A DNA stretch of 14,570 nucleotides, taken from positions 1 to 14,570 of the forward strand of contig JBBIVA010000102.1 in NCBI GenBank assembly GCA_037439945.1, given 5' to 3'. The translations under genes were made by a program, and so were the position numbers. The notes under the pieces are model-generated. The model was not told the origin of the DNA and did no database searches. It saw nothing but the letters and a program-made list of their open reading frames with translations. Source of the DNA: CALEUX01 sp037439945. GTDB taxonomy: Bacteria > Bacteroidota > Bacteroidia > Bacteroidales > Marinilabiliaceae. This document shows, piece after piece, positions 1 to 8,798 of the stretch (positions are counted from its first letter, which is position 1; each line of letters starts with the position of its first letter).

Positions 1-50
1 TTTCTAATGACGGTCATTAGAAAAAATGGCTAAAGACAAATTTGGGTTTA
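1..50 (+). repeat. Left copy of 50-bp inverted repeat with terminal palindrome
   Basis: Bases 1-23 form a perfect palindrome: the 11-nt arm TTTCTAATGAC, a single central G, then the complementary arm GTCATTAGAAA. It continues through AAAAAATGGC and GACAAATTTGGG. The reverse complement of 12674-12723 matches positions 1-50 at 48 of 50 bases, with mismatches at 31 and 49. The copy begins at the first base of the window, so it may extend further left. It could be a dispersed intergenic repeat, a regulator site with conserved flank, or the end of a mobile or invertible segment; the sequence does not decide between these. Confidence 0.85.
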
Positions 51-91
51 ATGTTTTTTACTTTTCCAGTATTGAGTAATACTTTACGTGA

Positions 92-212
92 AAAAAAGAG
101 GCCGTCTCAAAAGTCCGAGACGCCCTCTTTTTATTCGTACTCCTACCCGAAAAGTTTTTCAAATATTCAATTCAAATAGGCTTTAAAAAACTTTTGAGAC
201 AGCCTCTTTTTT
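92..212. repeat. MITE-like inverted-repeat element or IS remnant
   Basis: A 22-bp segment at 92-113 (six A, then GAGGCCGTCTCAAAAG) is matched by its reverse complement at 191-212 with one mismatch. The 121-bp unit has no coding capacity. A nested inverted repeat (AAAAGTTTTT at 150-159 against AAAAAACTTTT at 185-195) lies inside. GAGGC-GTCTCAAAA-type ends resemble terminal repeats of some Bacteroidota transposons; this is recollection, not a database match. No target duplication is obvious, because the flanks are A and T runs. It lies just after the stop of the surface lipoprotein gene, so it also acts as an intergenic terminator region. Confidence 0.55.
93..132. terminator. Bidirectional hairpin terminator downstream of pair 1 operon
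   Basis: The stem pairs AAAAAGAGG at 93-101 with CCTCTTTTT at 124-132, and CGTCTC at 103-108 with GAGACG at 117-122. One C-C mismatch separates the two parts and the loop is 8 nt. Flanking A and T runs make it symmetrical, so it could stop transcription on either strand. It is the only strong GC stem after the stop codon at 222 and is the likely end of the susC1-susD1-lipoprotein transcript. The left arm is shared with the longer inverted repeat at 92-212, so two folds compete. Confidence 0.65.
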
Positions 213-221
213 AATATAAAA

Positions 222-1016
222 CTAATCAAGTACCAGGATTTCTTCAAACCATCCAAAACTTCCGGCATTAACTACAAACCTGCCGATTAAATGAAATTTT
301 TTACCGGTTTTGTATGGTTGCGGCTGCGTAGAAGCAGGCATAGTAAATGAAATGGCGCCATAGGTGCCTGAAACATAACCAGTAAGCTGTTTTGGGATAA
401 ATATACTATTATCGGCAGCCACGCTGAAAATTATGTCAAAACCAACTTTATAGCAATTCTTTATTTTATAAACATTAGCTTCATCAGCTTTTAACACATC
501 TACCCTCCATTCGGCCTCGTCCCATTCTGAGATGAAAGTACCTGAACCTATGGGTTTATATGTTAGTTTTCTCGCTGCTTTAACCAGAATTTTATCAGCT
601 TTTGAAATTGACAACTGATCTTTGTTAATAATTTCAAGGGTTAATTCATAGGTAGTCCCTGCAACTAAAAGATTAATATCAGAATAAGTAATAACCACAT
701 AAGCCACATTTTCTCCCTTATTAAAATGAATAGTGGGATTTGAAAGCACAAATGTCCCGGCGGGTATTGAAGCAGCCTGGGTTAAACTAACCTCAACATC
801 TGACTCCACTGAATTACTTCCTCCTTTCATTAGCGGGACCATTATTTTGTTCCCATCCTCAGCAATCATTTCAACAACCTGAATTGTCGAAGCAAAGGCA
901 GCGTGCACTCCATCACCAATTTCTAAAAAACTACCTTCGGTTTTTTCACTACATGAATAGTAAAAAAAAGATGAAAAGGTAACTGCCAAAATCAATAATA
1001 TATTATGTTTTTTCAT
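222..1016 (-). CDS. Surface lipoprotein in SusE position (possibly DUF4843-like)
   Basis: This 264-residue lipoprotein has a type II signal peptide: charged MKKH, a hydrophobic run to residue 20, then Cys22 as lipidation site, followed by SEK. Residues about 50-130 read as a beta-sandwich with a hydrophobic strand pattern (VEVSLTQ, FNKGENVAYVVITY, GTTYELTLEI), similar to the N-terminal modules of SusD-linked lipoproteins such as DUF4843 or DUF1735. The C-terminal half (about 150-264) is rich in Gly, Trp and aromatic residues and ends in GSFGWFEEILVLD, possibly a second beta domain. It starts 29 nt after the susD1 stop on the same strand, so it is almost certainly co-transcribed and probably sits with the SusCD complex on the cell surface as an auxiliary ligand-binding protein. 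The family assignment is from pattern only. No catalytic motif is visible. Confidence 0.7.
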   Translation of the reverse strand: MKKHNILLILAVTFSSFFYYSCSEKTEGSFLEIGDGVHAAFASTIQVVEMIAEDGNKIMVPLMKGGSNSVESDVEVSLTQAASIPAGTFVLSNPTIHFNKGENVAYVVITYSDINLLVAGTTYELTLEIINKDQLSISKADKILVKAARKLTYKPIGSGTFISEWDEAEWRVDVLKADEANVYKIKNCYKVGFDIIFSVAADNSIFIPKQLTGYVSGTYGAISFTMPASTQPQPYKTGKKFHLIGRFVVNAGSFGWFEEILVLD

Positions 1017-1045
1017 TTTACAAATATTAAATTGTGCTAATTATA

Positions 1046-2593
1046 TCAAGGATTTGGATTTTGATCTTCAGATGAAATGTTTGGATTTCCATCTATTTCT
1101 GATTGGGGAAGCGGTAAAATAAACTCCTTTGATCCTGTAGCGGTATTTTTCGCCGTTAGCTTTGCAGAATGGTTTGATCCCGGAAAATCTCTTGTAAAAC
1201 CAAGTTTTAATCTTTGAAGGTCCCACATCCTGCCTGCTTCACCCCATAGTTCAACACGTCTTTGAAAAAGAATTTCGTCCATTAATGTTGTTAACTGGCC
1301 CACGGTATTGGAATTATAATCCTTTGAATCCGTAAACAGGCTCAATCGTGAATCATAGTTGGCATCACGTGCATTACCCAGTTCCCTAATAACGTTTCTG
1401 GCCCCGGTAAAATTGCTTAAGTGGGTTAGTGCTTCAGCCTGAATTAATATCAATTCTTCTCCACGCATTAATATGTAATCGCCTGTAAGGGTTTTCACAT
1501 CTGAGAATGCAAATTTTAACTGGCAATAACTTGCGTAAGAGGTCCCTGGAACTTTTTCATTATCGGCAAGCTGGCCCCTGAACCATCCTTTCCTTGCATC
1601 GGTTGCAGGTATCTGATTATATAACCATGAACTGATACATTGCCTTGCCCTTGAACCATACATTGCAGCATCAGCATCCAAATGACCAAAAAAGCTTGAC
1701 CATCCGCTTGATTGGTCGGCCATAATCTCTAAGCCCCACAAAACATTTGATAGTTTTGAATTATTAAACTTCCCTAATTGGCTAACTGTTAAAAATCTTG
1801 ATAATCCGGGTTGTTTAAGGGCTTCAGTAGCTGCATCATATGCTGCCTGGAATTTTCCCTGAACAAGGTCAATCCTGGCTTTAAAGCCATTTGCAACATA
1901 ATAATCAACATGCGAAACATGTTTTTGGGCAATTCCAGATTCTTTTAATAGTAAAATTCCCTTTTCAATATCAAGGTTAATTTGAGTGTAAACATCCTGT
2001 ACCGTTCCTCTTGGTTTTCCTTCTGAAGCGCTTGTAGTGGGCTCTGTGTATATAGGGACCCCGGGTTTTGTTTCATTTCCAATATATGTTTGCTGAAAAA
2101 TTTGTATAAGGTGAAAATAGGCAAATGCCCTCATTGCATATGCTTGCCCTACTACACTCTTAATTAAACCGGGATCTCCGCCCATTGAACTTTCACTGGC
2201 AATTATATAATTAGCATTTGAAATTATTGAATAGAAAAAATTCCAAGTACCATATGAACGACCAGATTTGTGAATATAATCAGCTCTAATATCATATGCA
2301 TAGTCAAAATAAAACCAGCCACTTCCAACTTCAAGTTGAACATGGTCCTCACCTGTTAAGTTGGCTACCAGCGAAACAGCAACTATTCCGTTATTTTCAG
2401 GCGCCCAGTTTTGACTCCAACCTGCCGTATAAAGCATCCGGTAAATTCCGTTTATAGCTGTTTGGGCAGATGTTGCATCAGCAAATATTACAGGTCCGGA
2501 GACCCTGTCGGTTGGATTGGTTTCCAATTGATCCTCGCAGGATACAAAAAAAGAAAAACCAATCAGGATGAAAATATAGAGTATTTTTTTCAT
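1046..2593 (-). CDS. SusD/RagB-family outer-membrane lipoprotein (pair 1)
   Basis: This 515-residue lid lipoprotein closes over the SusC barrel and binds the ligand. The signal peptide ends in FFVSC with Cys19 lipidated and acidic EDQ following, a composition typical of surface-exported Bacteroidota lipoproteins. Family marks are visible: a TPR-like helix AYAMRAFAYFHLIQIF at about 151-166, MRGEELILIQAEAL at about 376-389, EILFQRRVELWGEAGRMWDLQRL at about 440-462, and the C-terminal signature from IDGNP to EDQNP. Length is normal for the family. It lies 17 nt downstream of susC1 and 29 nt upstream of the lipoprotein gene, so all three form one operon. The ligand is unknown; no sugar-degrading enzyme is nearby. 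The start at 2593 fits the signal peptide. Confidence 0.93.
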   Translation of the reverse strand: MKKILYIFILIGFSFFVSCEDQLETNPTDRVSGPVIFADATSAQTAINGIYRMLYTAGWSQNWAPENNGIVAVSLVANLTGEDHVQLEVGSGWFYFDYAYDIRADYIHKSGRSYGTWNFFYSIISNANYIIASESSMGGDPGLIKSVVGQAYAMRAFAYFHLIQIFQQTYIGNETKPGVPIYTEPTTSASEGKPRGTVQDVYTQINLDIEKGILLLKESGIAQKHVSHVDYYVANGFKARIDLVQGKFQAAYDAATEALKQPGLSRFLTVSQLGKFNNSKLSNVLWGLEIMADQSSGWSSFFGHLDADAAMYGSRARQCISSWLYNQIPATDARKGWFRGQLADNEKVPGTSYASYCQLKFAFSDVKTLTGDYILMRGEELILIQAEALTHLSNFTGARNVIRELGNARDANYDSRLSLFTDSKDYNSNTVGQLTTLMDEILFQRRVELWGEAGRMWDLQRLKLGFTRDFPGSNHSAKLTAKNTATGSKEFILPLPQSEIDGNPNISSEDQNPNP

Positions 2594-2610
2594 TATTGTA
2601 TTTCTTTTAA

Positions 2611-5600
2611 TTAAAATTTCACATCAACCCCAAATGAAATAGTTCTGGTTGGAGTATAAACATATGATGTCCCTCCTGAGAAATTGTATTGGGGGTCCAT
2701 TCCTTGCAGGTGATTAAACAATTTAAGGTTATCACCGGTAACTGTAAATCTGACCGACTCAAAATATAAACTCTTACTTATTCGAATAGGTAATGTATAA
2801 CCTAAGGTAATGTTTTTAATGGCAAAATATGATGCATCAATTAAATCTGCATCGGTTACAGGGTAAGTTTTGCCTATCTCTAACCTTGGTATATCGGTTA
2901 CTTCACCCGGATTTTTCCAGGCCCGGCCTCTGTTTACATGAGAAGCTTGCCCAACGTACCAACCATACATCAAATTTCGGTAAACCCCGTCAAGTATCTT
3001 CCCCCCAACCGAAAAGGTGGTCATTAAACTTAAATCAAATCCCTTGTATTTAAGTTCATTACTTAAAGATCCGTAAAAATCGGGGATCCTGCTCCCTGAT
3101 ATCTCTTTAGAGTTAGTTGCTTTGTTTGCATCGGTTGATAGATAATAGGTTTTGCTACCATCCTCATTTATATCAAAAACGCGATACAACATGGCGCCTG
3201 TTGCCGGGTCAACACCTGCAGATTTTGAAACGTAAAATGAGTTTAGTTCCTCACCCTCTTTTATAATATAACTTCCTTTTATTATTTCAGGTTTATCAGC
3301 CAATTGTAAAACTTTGTTTTTTACTGTTGACCCATTTAAAATCAAATCCCAGGTAAAATTGTTATTTCTAATTACAGAGCCACCTACAGTTATATCAAGG
3401 CCTCTGTTTTGCATGCTTCCTACATTCTTCAGGTAACTATCAAACCCGAGTGATGATGCTATGGGATATTCTAATAATAAATCTTTTGTTTTCCGTTGAT
3501 ACCATTCAATTGTTGTATTTATTTTGTTAAATAAACGAGCTTCAACCCCAATATTTAAATTTTCATTTTGTTCCCATTTTAAGTTTGTATTTTCAAGGGA
3601 AGAAACGGTTGCCCCGCTCATATTTGCATTAGGCCAGGCCAAATCATAAAAAGATTGCCATGCATACAAAATTGATGTATCATCACTCGTACGTAAATCA
3701 TCATTACCTTGCACTCCATAACTTGCTTTAAGTGAAAGGTTATTAATCCAGTTAATACCAGCCATGAAATTCTCCTGGCTTATTCTCCAGTTTCCACCAA
3801 CTGACCAAAATTTCCCCCATCTATAATCCTTATTAAACCTTGATGATCCATCTGTTCTATAGCTGGCAGAAAAATAATATTTATCATCAAAATTATAATT
3901 TGCCCTTGAAAGATAAGACTTTATAGCATAATTATCCTCATATGACCTTGCTTCAAATATTGTTGTTGCTGCATCAAGTTCATAAAGTCCCCCAAATGGG
4001 AACCCTTGTTTAATACCTGATAAATAATTGTATTTATAGGCATAGTGTTCATGGCCTGCTAATAAATCAATATTATGTTTTCCAAAATTTCTGTACCAGC
4101 TTAATAATTGGTTTGAAGTATAACTAAACTTTCTTCCATTGGCCCTTATTATTCGACCATTAGTATTGGCATAATTTCCAAAATAAGGATTATAGTAAGT
4201 CATTGAGTTTGAATTAACAAAGTCAAATCCAAGATTAAGGCTTAATTTTATCCCCTTTAACGGGCCCGAATCAGCATTTCCAAAATTCATATAAGTCCTA
4301 CCACTAAGGTTATCACTCTTAGTCCCATATTTATCATCATATAATGTGGCAACACTATTAAAATTACCACTTGCCCCTGATGGGCGGCTAAGTCCATAAT
4401 CAAAGAGTGGTTTTCCCAGGGGGTCCCTAATAATTTGTCCATTGGGGTCACGTTGATAAACTGGAAAAATAGGCCCCATTAATTGATTGGTATAAAAAAC
4501 ATTTGAGTAGGCTGAAGTACCCGTTTCCGATGTATTGCTTGTATTCATTGCAAAATTTGCATTCAAACCGGCCTCAAAATATTTAGAACCTTTGGTATCT
4601 ACATTTACCCTTCCTGAGAAACGCTCAAAACTGGTTGTCTTAAGTAAACCTTCTTCATTTAAATATCCGACAGAGTAAAGATATTTTGACTTATCGCTGG
4701 CGCCCGAACCAATAAAAACATATTCCTGCCGTAATGGGTTATTTGCAGTAACCTCATCGAGCCAGTCTTCATGGTAGCGTAATGTGGCATCGCTTCTTAC
4801 CTTTCCTGTTTGAGGATTTATAAGTTCAGTAATAGTATAATTAAATGGATTATACATTTCATTATCACCAAAAATATTTTTCGGACCGGTTTTCATAGCA
4901 TTTAACGCAGCAATTGCGGCCTGACCGGGAGTTAACCCATTACTTAAAATTTCTGCATTTTTATATGATTGAAAAACAGTTTCTATATAACCTCTTTCAT
5001 TCATGGTTTCGTACCGTGGTATTGCCCTGGAACTAAAGCCCCAGGTTGCTTTAAAATTATACTGGGTAGCATCTGAATCCCCTCTTTTTGTAGTAATAAC
5101 CACAACACCATTGGCCCCCCTGGCCCCATATAATGCACCGGCCGAAGCATCTTTTAATAGTGTAATGGATGCGATGTCGTTGGGGTTTATTGAACTAATA
5201 TTACCATCATACGGAACACCATCAACAACATACAAGGGTGAGTTTGATGCATTGATTGAGCCAAATCCACGGATTACAATTGATGAACCTGATCCCGGCT
5301 GGCCACTCCCGGATGTTGACTGCACCCCTGCAACCATTCCATCTAAAGCCTTACTAATATTAGAAACTGTCCTTTTTTGTAATTTATCAGTTGTAATTAC
5401 TTCCGCTGAACCGGTAAACGATTCTTTTTTAGCAGTACCATATGCAATTACAACAACTTCATCAACTGCAATTGATGATGATTTTAAAACAACATTAATA
5501 ACTGATCTACCATCTATTAAAATTTCCTGCGATACCATCCCAACAAATGAAAAAATCAATTTTTCAGCATCTGATGGAACACTAATGTTATAGGTACCGT

Positions 5601-5772
5601 TACTTTGCGTAACAGTGCCAACAGTGGTACCCTTTACAATAATTGATGCACCGGGTATGGGCATCCCGTCGTCACTTCCTGTGACAGTTCCTGTAATGGT
5701 TCGGGTTTGGGCATATAATGAACTTAGCCCAAATACAATACCGAACGAAAGCGCAAATAGAACTTTCTTCAT
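2611..5772 (-). CDS. SusC/RagA-family TonB-linked outer-membrane transporter (pair 1)
   Basis: This 1053-residue TonB-dependent importer uses proton-motive force, relayed by TonB-ExbBD, to move a ligand across the outer membrane. The signal peptide is residues 1-21 (cut before QTRTITG). A carboxypeptidase-regulatory-like beta domain spans about 24-98 (ITGTV, PIPGASIIVKGTTVGT). The TonB box is DEVVVIAYGT at 104-113. The plug runs to about 231 and carries the RagA hallmarks PLYVVDGVPYDG and LLKDASAGALYGARGANGVVVITTKRG. The rest is beta-barrel ending in a terminal Phe (GVDVKF), as outer-membrane assembly requires. It is the first gene of its operon. The N-terminal 108 residues are about three quarters identical to the second SusC protein in this window, while the barrels diverge, which suggests different ligands. 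No disruption is seen. Confidence 0.95.
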   Translation of the reverse strand: MKKVLFALSFGIVFGLSSLYAQTRTITGTVTGSDDGMPIPGASIIVKGTTVGTVTQSNGTYNISVPSDAEKLIFSFVGMVSQEILIDGRSVINVVLKSSSIAVDEVVVIAYGTAKKESFTGSAEVITTDKLQKRTVSNISKALDGMVAGVQSTSGSGQPGSGSSIVIRGFGSINASNSPLYVVDGVPYDGNISSINPNDIASITLLKDASAGALYGARGANGVVVITTKRGDSDATQYNFKATWGFSSRAIPRYETMNERGYIETVFQSYKNAEILSNGLTPGQAAIAALNAMKTGPKNIFGDNEMYNPFNYTITELINPQTGKVRSDATLRYHEDWLDEVTANNPLRQEYVFIGSGASDKSKYLYSVGYLNEEGLLKTTSFERFSGRVNVDTKGSKYFEAGLNANFAMNTSNTSETGTSAYSNVFYTNQLMGPIFPVYQRDPNGQIIRDPLGKPLFDYGLSRPSGASGNFNSVATLYDDKYGTKSDNLSGRTYMNFGNADSGPLKGIKLSLNLGFDFVNSNSMTYYNPYFGNYANTNGRIIRANGRKFSYTSNQLLSWYRNFGKHNIDLLAGHEHYAYKYNYLSGIKQGFPFGGLYELDAATTIFEARSYEDNYAIKSYLSRANYNFDDKYYFSASYRTDGSSRFNKDYRWGKFWSVGGNWRISQENFMAGINWINNLSLKASYGVQGNDDLRTSDDTSILYAWQSFYDLAWPNANMSGATVSSLENTNLKWEQNENLNIGVEARLFNKINTTIEWYQRKTKDLLLEYPIASSLGFDSYLKNVGSMQNRGLDITVGGSVIRNNNFTWDLILNGSTVKNKVLQLADKPEIIKGSYIIKEGEELNSFYVSKSAGVDPATGAMLYRVFDINEDGSKTYYLSTDANKATNSKEISGSRIPDFYGSLSNELKYKGFDLSLMTTFSVGGKILDGVYRNLMYGWYVGQASHVNRGRAWKNPGEVTDIPRLEIGKTYPVTDADLIDASYFAIKNITLGYTLPIRISKSLYFESVRFTVTGDNLKLFNHLQGMDPQYNFSGGTSYVYTPTRTISFGVDVKF

Positions 5773-6196
5773 AAGGTAATTAGTATTAAGTTAAAAAAAT
5801 ATAACTAAAAATTTTTTAGAGATAAAAATAACTGCAATTAACACGTTGGTTGTAAATATTTTATCTGGTTAGGATACTCACAGAAAGTTAATTTAACATT
5901 AAAATTATCAATATTATAGCAAAATACAAGTATTTTAAACGGATACTTTATCAACGTAGTAAAAAAACAGGGAAATTGGTAATAAATCTAACTTTTTAAA
6001 TCCATAAATTTTAAAAAAATGATATAACACAACCTATTTTGGTTATTAATTGACAGTATAACCTGCCAATTAGGTTTTTCGAATAGAATGTGGTTTTTTC
6101 AAGTTTGTAATGTTTTAAAACTAAATTTACAAGTAACAATATGATTATTATTACCTGTTCTTACTTATAATTGTGTGTAAAAATTATATTCATAAT
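5773..6196. other. AT-rich upstream region of susC1, bounded by IS
   Basis: This 424-bp gap holds no plausible gene. It must contain the promoter and leader of the susC1 operon unless transcription enters from the IS. I looked on the minus strand for TTG-N19-21-TAnnTTTG and found no convincing match. A weak hairpin (AACCT at 6060-6064 with AGGTT at 6072-6076, followed by TTTC) is the only local structure noted. The last 9 bases are the target-site duplication of the IS. Confidence 0.5.
6188..6196. repeat. 9-bp target-site duplication, left copy
   Basis: ATTCATAAT immediately precedes the left inverted end of the IS and is repeated exactly at 7252-7260 after the right end. Confidence 0.93.
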
Positions 6197-7251
6197 GCGA
6201 ATTAAGAGTTGAAATCAAAGTATTAAAAATATATATGCTGCGGCCAATCTACCGAAAACATGGACCATTAGTCCTTTGGTAGACCGTACCTTGTACGCTC
6301 TTTGAATATCTGTTTTTTCAATAAGCCAGTTAAATAATGACTCTATATGCTGTCGAATTCTTGAAACAGCCGTTGAGTACAAGTCGTTATCAGCTTTATC
6401 TCTCATTCTGATTTGCTCACATTGCCCTTTAACAGCTTTTACAGGAGTTAGCATTAATGAGTTGTTCTCACTTTGATTATGTATAAAGTACTCGGAATCA
6501 TGATAAATTTTGTCACCATAAAAAGTTCTGTTTTCAATATCTCCCCAAGCTTGTTTATAAAGGTTTAGGTCATTCTCTGAAGCTGGAGTGAGTTGAAACT
6601 GTTCAGGGAATGGTATATGATTTGGTCTACGAAAGGCAAGGGCGTGCAATTTTAGCCCATAATAATACATACCCTTTGTCGAGCAGTAACCTTTATCTGT
6701 TATTTCTCTTGCAACCTTTCCTTCCCGTTTACCCGAACAGGTGATAATTGGCATAGAATCAAGTAAACTCGTGTCCATAGAACAATCAGATGGCGTGGAT
6801 TCTTCTATTATTTGGGATGCAAGCATCTTAAAGGCCTCGCCCAACCTGTTGATTCTCATATTGAAAGCTTCGTACGATGGCAGTAAAGGAAACCAAGAGC
6901 GGAGATGGTCGCTTGCATAATCGTAGATTTGTTTAATTTTAAAGCGTTGTTCGACTTGCATAGTATAAACATAAATTGTCATTACCTCCTCATCTGTGAA
7001 TACAGGTGAGGAATTATTAATGAACCGAATACAAGAATATTTAAGCTCTTGTTGGTATATGTCGCTAATATACAAATATATAACGATTAATTTAAGTTCT
7101 TTTACCTTAGGAATTATACAATAGGACATAGTTTGGTGGCTATTCTTAATGTATTGATTTCTAAGGTATTAACAAAATAATATCAACCTAAGTTATTAAC
7201 ATTCAGCAATTTATATGTTGATAACTATATGGTTTTCAACTCTTAATTCGC
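6197..7251 (-). mobile_element. Complete IS982-like insertion sequence, 1055 bp
   Basis: Both boundaries are visible. The left end GCGAATTAAGAGTTGAAA (6197-6214) is the exact reverse complement of the right end at 7234-7251, giving 18-bp perfect terminal inverted repeats, and the element is flanked by a perfect 9-bp duplication. It carries one transposase gene on the minus strand whose stop codon abuts the left end. Length near 1 kb and a single ORF fit the IS982 family. Intact ends, duplication and reading frame point to a recent and possibly still active insertion. It separates the terminator of pair 2 from the upstream region of pair 1; transcription from it would run toward susC1. Confidence 0.93.
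6215..7129 (-). CDS. IS982-family-like DDE transposase
   Basis: This 304-residue enzyme cuts and joins the IS ends. Features resembling IS982 transposases are an N-terminal helical region with FTDEEVMTIYVYT (44-56), then FPLLPSYEAFNMRINRL (80-96), the first acidic position in SLLDSMPI (Asp124, possibly Asp119), a Lys/Arg-rich stretch then KGMYYYGLKLHAL (152-164), GDKIYHD with Asp206, and RQHIESLFNWL with Glu263 as the likely third acidic residue. The family call rests on this motif order and on the length, not on a search. The reading frame is undamaged and fills nearly the whole IS. The start at 7129 is the only one giving the full N-terminus, though a start a few codons later cannot be excluded. 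Confidence 0.88.
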   Translation of the reverse strand: MSYCIIPKVKELKLIVIYLYISDIYQQELKYSCIRFINNSSPVFTDEEVMTIYVYTMQVEQRFKIKQIYDYASDHLRSWFPLLPSYEAFNMRINRLGEAFKMLASQIIEESTPSDCSMDTSLLDSMPIITCSGKREGKVAREITDKGYCSTKGMYYYGLKLHALAFRRPNHIPFPEQFQLTPASENDLNLYKQAWGDIENRTFYGDKIYHDSEYFIHNQSENNSLMLTPVKAVKGQCEQIRMRDKADNDLYSTAVSRIRQHIESLFNWLIEKTDIQRAYKVRSTKGLMVHVFGRLAAAYIFLIL

Positions 7252-7260
7252 ATTCATAAT
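7252..7260. repeat. 9-bp target-site duplication, right copy
   Basis: Exact copy of ATTCATAAT at 6188-6196, directly after the right end of the IS and 1 nt before the terminator hairpin. Confidence 0.93.
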
Positions 7261-7261
7261 G

Positions 7262-7301
7262 AAACAAGGCAGGATCTAAATATAGTCCTGCCTTGTTTTT
7301 T
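7262..7301 (-). terminator. Hairpin terminator downstream of susD2
   Basis: AAACAAGGCAGGA at 7262-7274 pairs perfectly with TCCTGCCTTGTTT at 7286-7298, with an 11-nt loop. A T run follows on the plus side; on the minus side the U-rich part is short and partly within the stem. It lies 50-90 nt after the susD2 stop codon, so it is the probable end of the pair 2 transcript, and it could also stop plus-strand transcription. Confidence 0.75.
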
Positions 7302-7349
7302 GCAAATTAATTGAATACGAATTCAATTAATAAGGTTTTAGTTAATTTG

Positions 7350-8798
7350 TTAGTAACCCGGATTTTGATCTTCAGCAAGTTGTGGATTCGCATCTATGGC
7401 GCCTTTTGGAATTGGTTGCTGCCAACGATTCCCATTTGCTGGATAAGTTAAAACTACTGGTGCTGTTCCGGTACCATCTGAAAATTCCCCGTGAGAGGTT
7501 CTAGTAAGGCCCATTGCTAAACGTTTCAGAGTGAAAAATCTATCACCCTCAAAAGCAAGTTCCAATCTACGTTCAATAAGTATTGCATCAAGAAGAGCGG
7601 CTCCAGTTTCATTTGGTGAAACGAACGGAGAATACCTGTTTGATCGAATTTGGTTAAGAGCGGCTAATGCATCATTTTCTCTACCAGGAGTTCTATAAAG
7701 GGCTTCGGCTTTGGATAAAACAACTTCCTCAGCCCTAAGGTATTTACCATCTACTATTGTTGCTCTTGTATTGGGTCGTTCCATGAATTTCTTTACATGG
7801 TTATAAAATTTTCCACCAAAAGCCGAAGTAACCACAGAGGCTGATTTCCTAATATCAGTATCCTGGAAAAGTGTAAAAAGTTGATAGGAACATACAAATT
7901 CTGATCTGGTGCCAGTTGTGGCAGCAGTCTGGCTAAAAGGAACACCAGTTCTCCAGTTATCTTTATCAGTTATTCTAATTTTAAATAATACATTAGAAGA
8001 ATAGGCATCAGTCCAAACATTTGGGAAACTTGCCCTGGGCGCAACAACTGCCCCACCAGAAGCAGGAACAGCCAAATCTGCATATTCCAATACTTTTGGA
8101 TAATTCCCCATATAAAGATAAACTCTTGTCAACATGCCTGCAACTGCTGCTTTATTTAGCCTTCCAACAGGATTTGATGCATTTATTAAAGGATATGCAG
8201 CCAAAAGGTCATCAATAATAAAACCATACACCTGACTAACTGTTGTGCCTTGCCTTCTAAACATTTTATCAGGAGCAAATTCTTTAGAGTAATGTATTCC
8301 TAAGCTTTGATTAGCATCGGAACTTTGAGTTGGGATTTTGCAATAAACACGTGCTATATCAAAATGCATCATTGCTCTAATTGCCAAAGCTTCACCTTGT
8401 ATATTGTCACGGAATGTAGACTGGGGTATTTTATTGATGTTATCAAGAATTCGGTTTGCCCTACTAATTATTCTATAACCAGTTCTATATAAACCAAATG
8501 ATTGATCAATAGGGTTATTACGCCATTCAAATAATAAACGGTTAGTACCCCTACCTTGTGGGGAATATGTTAAATTATCACTTAATACCTCCGGGCTGAT
8601 ATTAAGCCCTGAGTTTTCACCAAACATACCGTCTGCCCTAAATCCTGAATAGACACCCCTGATGGCGGTTGAAAAACCTGCATCGGTAGAAAACAGTTGT
8701 TCATCGGTAAGCCCGTCGTACGGCACCAAATCCAGCTTATCGTCACATGCTGTGAAGACTAGAAGGATTAATAATGAATATATAATTCGTTTTTTCAT
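7350..8798 (-). CDS. SusD/RagB-family outer-membrane lipoprotein (pair 2)
   Basis: This is the 482-residue lid lipoprotein for the second SusC. I place the start at 8798 rather than the longer open frame from 8849, because the protein from 8798 begins MKKRIIYSLLILLVFTAC, a clean lipoprotein signal with Cys18 lipidated and acidic DDKLD after it; the 17 extra codons would bury it. Family marks are a helix GEALAIRAMMHFDIARVY at about 135-152, RAEEVVLSKAEAL in the middle, AILIERRLELAFEGDRFFTLKRL near the end, and the C-terminal signature AIDANPQLAEDQNPGY. It is 114 nt downstream of susC2, a wider gap than the 17 nt of pair 1. It is clearly diverged from the other SusD here. No third gene follows; a terminator comes next. 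Confidence 0.93.
   Translation of the reverse strand: MKKRIIYSLLILLVFTACDDKLDLVPYDGLTDEQLFSTDAGFSTAIRGVYSGFRADGMFGENSGLNISPEVLSDNLTYSPQGRGTNRLLFEWRNNPIDQSFGLYRTGYRIISRANRILDNINKIPQSTFRDNIQGEALAIRAMMHFDIARVYCKIPTQSSDANQSLGIHYSKEFAPDKMFRRQGTTVSQVYGFIIDDLLAAYPLINASNPVGRLNKAAVAGMLTRVYLYMGNYPKVLEYADLAVPASGGAVVAPRASFPNVWTDAYSSNVLFKIRITDKDNWRTGVPFSQTAATTGTRSEFVCSYQLFTLFQDTDIRKSASVVTSAFGGKFYNHVKKFMERPNTRATIVDGKYLRAEEVVLSKAEALYRTPGRENDALAALNQIRSNRYSPFVSPNETGAALLDAILIERRLELAFEGDRFFTLKRLAMGLTRTSHGEFSDGTGTAPVVLTYPANGNRWQQPIPKGAIDANPQLAEDQNPGY

Noticed and set aside
1..23. dif/Xer recombination site
   Set aside because: The palindrome has a 1-nt centre, whereas Xer sites have two 11-bp arms separated by about 6-8 bp, and no Xer-type gene or phage is present.
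5003..5593. 196-codon plus-strand open frame opposite susC1
   Set aside because: It is antisense to the conserved TonB box and plug of SusC; the frame is a by-product of codon use in the real gene. The same holds for 11311-11511 and 11635-11958 opposite susC2.
6060..6076. Terminator hairpin in the susC1 upstream region
   Set aside because: The stem is only 5 bp with a short T run on the plus side, and no plus-strand gene precedes it.
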